Shown: positions 30,997-33,617 of the stretch, in pieces | Layout: each line of letters begins with the position of its first letter | Position numbering within the stretch: the first letter of the stretch is position 1 | Source: JBBDYH01 sp040901795 | GTDB lineage: Bacteria; Planctomycetota; Planctomycetia; Pirellulales; JALHPA01 | Direction of reading: 5' to 3' | DNA length: 33,617 nt | NCBI GenBank assembly: GCA_040901795.1 | Contig: JBBDYH010000056.1 | Location: forward strand, 1 to 33,617 | Program-made: the position numbers and the translations under genes | The notes under the pieces: model-generated | Databases searched by the model: none | What the model saw: only the letters and a program-made list of their open reading frames with translations | What the model was told of the DNA's origin: nothing

Positions 30997-32310
30997 CTAT
31001 TCCGGCCGAGAACGCGGCAGCGGTACTTTCAGAAACGTAAAATCCACGTCCCGCTGCGAGCGCACACCGGGGTAATGAACCACCAGCGATTTAGGCTGTT
31101 CCTGCTCGCCATCACGAAGGAATGTGGTGCGAACTTGTACTCCTCGGTCGGTAAGCAGAAACGACGATCCCTGGTTCCGCCACGCGCGCCCTTCGGCGTC
31201 GTGCAGGTCGAGCCGATATTCCTGGAAGACGATTTCGGCCGGCTCCGGCAAGCTGATGTCGCGCGAGACGACGCAGGCGATCTCCACTCGGTCACGATCG
31301 TGGCGGTCGATCGAGTCGATGACAGCTTCGACTCCGTCGCGGGCGGCGCGGCGATCTTCGATTAGCTCGTTCATCACGAGCTGTCGCATTTCGCCGATGG
31401 CCATCAAGCTCCAGCGCAGCGTGAGCCGGTCCAGCTCGTGTGCCGCAACGGGAGGGGGCGAAAGTCCCAGACGCGATTGAAGCTGTTTGGTGCTTGGGGC
31501 GCAGGCCTGCCAGTTGCCGGCCACACCTTGCACTGGCGTGAGGGTTTCACCCGTAGACGTAGTAGCCTCAACGACTACTGGGTTGCTGCGAAAACCGACC
31601 AGGCGGAAACGGTCTTCCCAGATCATTTGCACGTCGATATCGAACGCATGGAGCCGTTGCGGGCCATCCTCGCCGAAGTCGAGCCGATCGGAAAAAGTTC
31701 GCATCAGCCTTGTAATCTGTGCGCGGCAGGGGCCGGCGTACGCTGTGGGCGCGATGCTGGCCGCACCCGCCATCAGCAGAAAGCCCGCCTCGCGCGTGTC
31801 ATAATGGCAGCGGATGCGATTGCTCGATTGGCGGCAGGTTTCGTCGAGGACTTGCCAAAATGTGCCGACGGGAAAGTTGATCGATACCTGGCGGTCGTTG
31901 TACTTTCCGTTCAAATCGCTCAGGCGAATGTGATTGCCCGACTGCTCAGCAAGCAGTGCCACAACGCGCGACACAGGCTGATCCTGCACACGACAATCGA
32001 TGACCGAAGGCGTCCACAGATCGAGCGCGCGGATTTGCGCGAGCAACTCGCCCGCCCGCATGCGGACTTCGGGGTCAGGAGATTGCGCGGCGGCTTCGAG
32101 CTGAACGCGCGCGGAGGTGCCGAGTTTGGCCAGCTCGCTGGACGCGGTCGCACGCTCAGAGTACCGCTCGCTGCCGAGTTGCTTGACGAGCCGAGCCACG
32201 CGCGGAGTTGCACGCGGTTCATCGGCCACGGTGTGGCCCCTCAACACGAGGTAAAGGATCGCCGTGAGCGGCACAAGCGCCGGGATTCTTCCACGCTGCG
32301 AGCGGTGCAT
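30997..32310 (-). CDS. Secreted HEAT/STN-like protein, unknown function
   Basis: 437 residues from the ATG before HRSQRGRIPALVPLTAILYLVL, a signal peptide; the long open frame upstream is the shadow of a kinase gene and repeat DNA and is rejected. Seen: a HEAT-like region at about residues 36-95 (VKQLGSERYSERATASSELAKLG, DPEVRMRAGELLAQI); a segment near 103-175 with VIDCRVQDQPVSRVVALLAEQSGNHIRLSD and FWQVLDETCRQSSNRIRCHY, like the secretin/TonB short N-terminal (STN) fold; then about 240 residues of unknown beta-rich type. No secretin barrel or TonB domain follows. It is probably exported across the inner membrane. The role is unknown. Confidence 0.75.
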   Translation of the reverse strand: MHRSQRGRIPALVPLTAILYLVLRGHTVADEPRATPRVARLVKQLGSERYSERATASSELAKLGTSARVQLEAAAQSPDPEVRMRAGELLAQIRALDLWTPSVIDCRVQDQPVSRVVALLAEQSGNHIRLSDLNGKYNDRQVSINFPVGTFWQVLDETCRQSSNRIRCHYDTREAGFLLMAGAASIAPTAYAGPCRAQITRLMRTFSDRLDFGEDGPQRLHAFDIDVQMIWEDRFRLVGFRSNPVVVEATTSTGETLTPVQGVAGNWQACAPSTKQLQSRLGLSPPPVAAHELDRLTLRWSLMAIGEMRQLVMNELIEDRRAARDGVEAVIDSIDRHDRDRVEIACVVSRDISLPEPAEIVFQEYRLDLHDAEGRAWRNQGSSFLLTDRGVQVRTTFLRDGEQEQPKSLVVHYPGVRSQRDVDFTFLKVPLPRSRPE

Positions 32311-32612
32311 GTGCGCGCCCTTCCACAATTCCGGTAGAGGAGGGGCGACGGCTGCAACAACGATGCCACAGGCCGCACCATTGGCGATGCGGCACTGGAA
32401 AACAACGCCGACGGCTGTTAGAAAATCACACGGTGTTCGGCCCTTTCGTCTGGCGTGGCCCGTCCTTGAGCCATCGCAAAAAACTGGCGGATGGTAACGA
32501 GGGAGCGGCGGGGACGCAAGAGCAGAGGATCCCAAAAAAATGACGAAGGACAATATGCGAATGACGAACGAAGCCCCAATGATGAAGCACCAATGACCAA
32601 GGATAGGAACGT
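32311..32612. other. Divergent promoter region with low-complexity DNA
   Basis: About 300 bases between divergent genes. It must hold promoters for both the STN-like gene and the sugar kinase, but no clear -35/-10 pair was found. Its right half (32535-32603) is made of ATGACGAA/CCAATGA-type units. The left half has no recognisable content. Confidence 0.5.
32535..32603. repeat. Degenerate AATGACGAA tandem repeat
   Basis: Units such as AATGACGAAGGA, GAATGACGAACGAA, CCAATGATGAAGCA and CCAATGACCAAGGA follow each other directly upstream of the sugar-kinase start. This is the same class of low-complexity DNA as the GGTGAGTGGT and GGGAATGG tracts in this window. The last unit supplies AGGATAGGAAC, a usable ribosome site for the kinase gene. 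Confidence 0.6.
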
Positions 32613-33566
32613 ATGCTCGATTGTCTAAGTGCTGGAATCCTAGTCGTCGATCATCTGACTGTGCCAATCTCGCATTTGCCGCGGGCTGGCGAATTGGTGA
32701 TGGCCGACGAGCTGCCGCTGTCGATCGGCGGCAACGCGGCCAACGTCTCGATGAACCTCGCGCGGCTGGGCGTGAAGGTCGGCGCGGTCGGTTGCGTGGG
32801 GGACGATGTGTTTGGCCAGTTCGCCGTGCAGACGCTTCAACAGGGTGGCGTCGACGTGCGCGGCGTACGGATTCTCGTCGGTATCGCAACGGCGGCCACA
32901 CTGATCATCAACGTGAAGGGGGAAGACCGCCGCTTCATTCATGCCGCGGGGGCAAACGCCGCGCTAACAGCGGACGGCATTCCGAGCGACCTGGTCAGAC
33001 AGTGCAAGGTGTTTTACGTCGGCGGGTATTTGCTGATGCCGGCGCTTGAAAGGCGGGGCACGCTGGTGGAGCTGTTTCGTCAAGCACGGGCGGCGGGCGC
33101 CAAAACCATACTCGACGTCGTGGTGCCAGGACCGGGGGACCATTGGCACAAGTTTGAGGAGATTCTAACGGAAACGGATGTGTTTCTGCCGAACTCGGAC
33201 GAGGCCGAGCTGATCACCGGACTGGCCGACCCGCTGGCTCAAGCCGAACGGTTCCGCGCGGCGGGGACAAAGACAGTGGTGATCACGCGTGGGGAACAAG
33301 GGACACTGTTGATCGAGGACGGCAGGCGGATACAAGCCGGCGTTTACCCCACGAGTTTTGTCGGCGGTACCGGCGCTGGGGACGCTTTCGACGCCGGCTT
33401 CATCGCCGGAATGCTGGCGGGCGAAGATTCGCTGGGCTGTCTCCGCTGGGGAAGCGCGCTGGGGGCCAGTTGCGTGCGGTCAGTGAGCGCGACCGAGAGC
33501 GTGTTCGATCGGCGGGAGGCGCTGGAGTTTATGCGGCGGCATGAGTTGCGGATCCAAGAGTGTTAG
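32613..33566 (+). CDS. PfkB-family carbohydrate kinase
   Basis: 317 residues. Phosphorylates a sugar or nucleoside with ATP. Seen: N-terminal VVDHLTVPISHLPRAGELV, the PfkB signature 1 GGNAANVSMNLARLG, VGCVGDDVFGQFAVQTL, ILDVVVPGPGDHW, the N-S-D-E-A-E motif in FLPNSDEAELITGL, VVITRGEQGTLL, and signature 2 VGGTGAGDAFDAGFIAGML with catalytic base Asp257. Length fits the ribokinase group; the substrate cannot be told. A GGATAGGAAC-like ribosome site lies 3-12 bases upstream of the ATG. It might feed the sugar routes suggested by the BMC operon, but it is 29 kb away and this link is speculative. Confidence 0.93.
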   Translation: MLDCLSAGILVVDHLTVPISHLPRAGELVMADELPLSIGGNAANVSMNLARLGVKVGAVGCVGDDVFGQFAVQTLQQGGVDVRGVRILVGIATAATLIINVKGEDRRFIHAAGANAALTADGIPSDLVRQCKVFYVGGYLLMPALERRGTLVELFRQARAAGAKTILDVVVPGPGDHWHKFEEILTETDVFLPNSDEAELITGLADPLAQAERFRAAGTKTVVITRGEQGTLLIEDGRRIQAGVYPTSFVGGTGAGDAFDAGFIAGMLAGEDSLGCLRWGSALGASCVRSVSATESVFDRREALEFMRRHELRIQEC

Positions 33567-33617
33567 GGATCCCGAAAGAATAACTTGAACAATTCACTTC
33601 CGCGGCGAGATGGTGTA

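Noticed and set aside
1..33617. CRISPR array, prophage or full insertion sequence
   Set aside because: No regularly spaced repeats with unique spacers, no transposase, integrase or phage structural genes were found on either strand.

Overview
The window looks like a chromosomal segment of a planctomycete, most likely of the Pirellulales or a relative. The evidence is a PVM-type bacterial microcompartment (BMC) operon, an ECF sigma factor overlapping a giant Ser/Thr kinase that ends in a planctomycete TIGR03067-like domain, a sulfatase with a formylglycine-generating enzyme (FGE), a eukaryote-like isoleucyl-tRNA synthetase, weak Shine-Dalgarno sites, and many dispersed palindromic or low-complexity repeats at gene junctions. 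All names rest on reading motifs by eye; no database search was possible.

Bases 1-3700 hold the end of a BMC operon on the minus strand: DeoR-type regulator, PduL phosphotransacylase, two BMC-H shell proteins and acetate kinase. Family knowledge places such loci in L-fucose/L-rhamnose (lactaldehyde) breakdown, with PduL and AckA recovering ATP from the acyl-CoA made inside the shell. The aldehyde dehydrogenase, aldolase and pentamer genes are not in the window and may lie beyond base 1. A perfect inverted repeat overlapping a promoter ahead of the regulator is a candidate operator. Every junction in the operon carries a hairpin or a repeat tract.

Bases 3800-9250 hold housekeeping genes: a GNAT acetyltransferase, purN, ileS (with an apparent in-frame repeat insertion), a small membrane protein and tRNA-Ser(UGA). 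Bases 9370-14320 hold an ECF sigma factor and a 1449-residue membrane kinase fused to CpaC/RcpA-like, BON-like, WD40-like and TIGR03067-like parts. A convergent alginate-export-type porin follows. Next comes a graveyard with an ECF sigma remnant and the 3' end of a lost serine hydrolase, then an intact serine hydrolase.

Bases 18400-20970 hold a GNAT, a SAM methyltransferase and DcsG-like ATP-grasp pair, a small antitoxin-like protein and tRNA-Pro(CGG). Bases 21000-28050 hold a PhoD-like phosphatase, a membrane-anchored Mrr-like nuclease, a sulfatase, a MerR/GyrI regulator and a true FGE with both catalytic cysteines, so the sulfatase and its likely activator are close together. Bases 28200-33570 hold a small-protein plus HNH nuclease pair, an alpha-ketoglutarate-semialdehyde-type dehydrogenase, a secreted HEAT/STN-like protein of unknown role and a PfkB-family sugar kinase.
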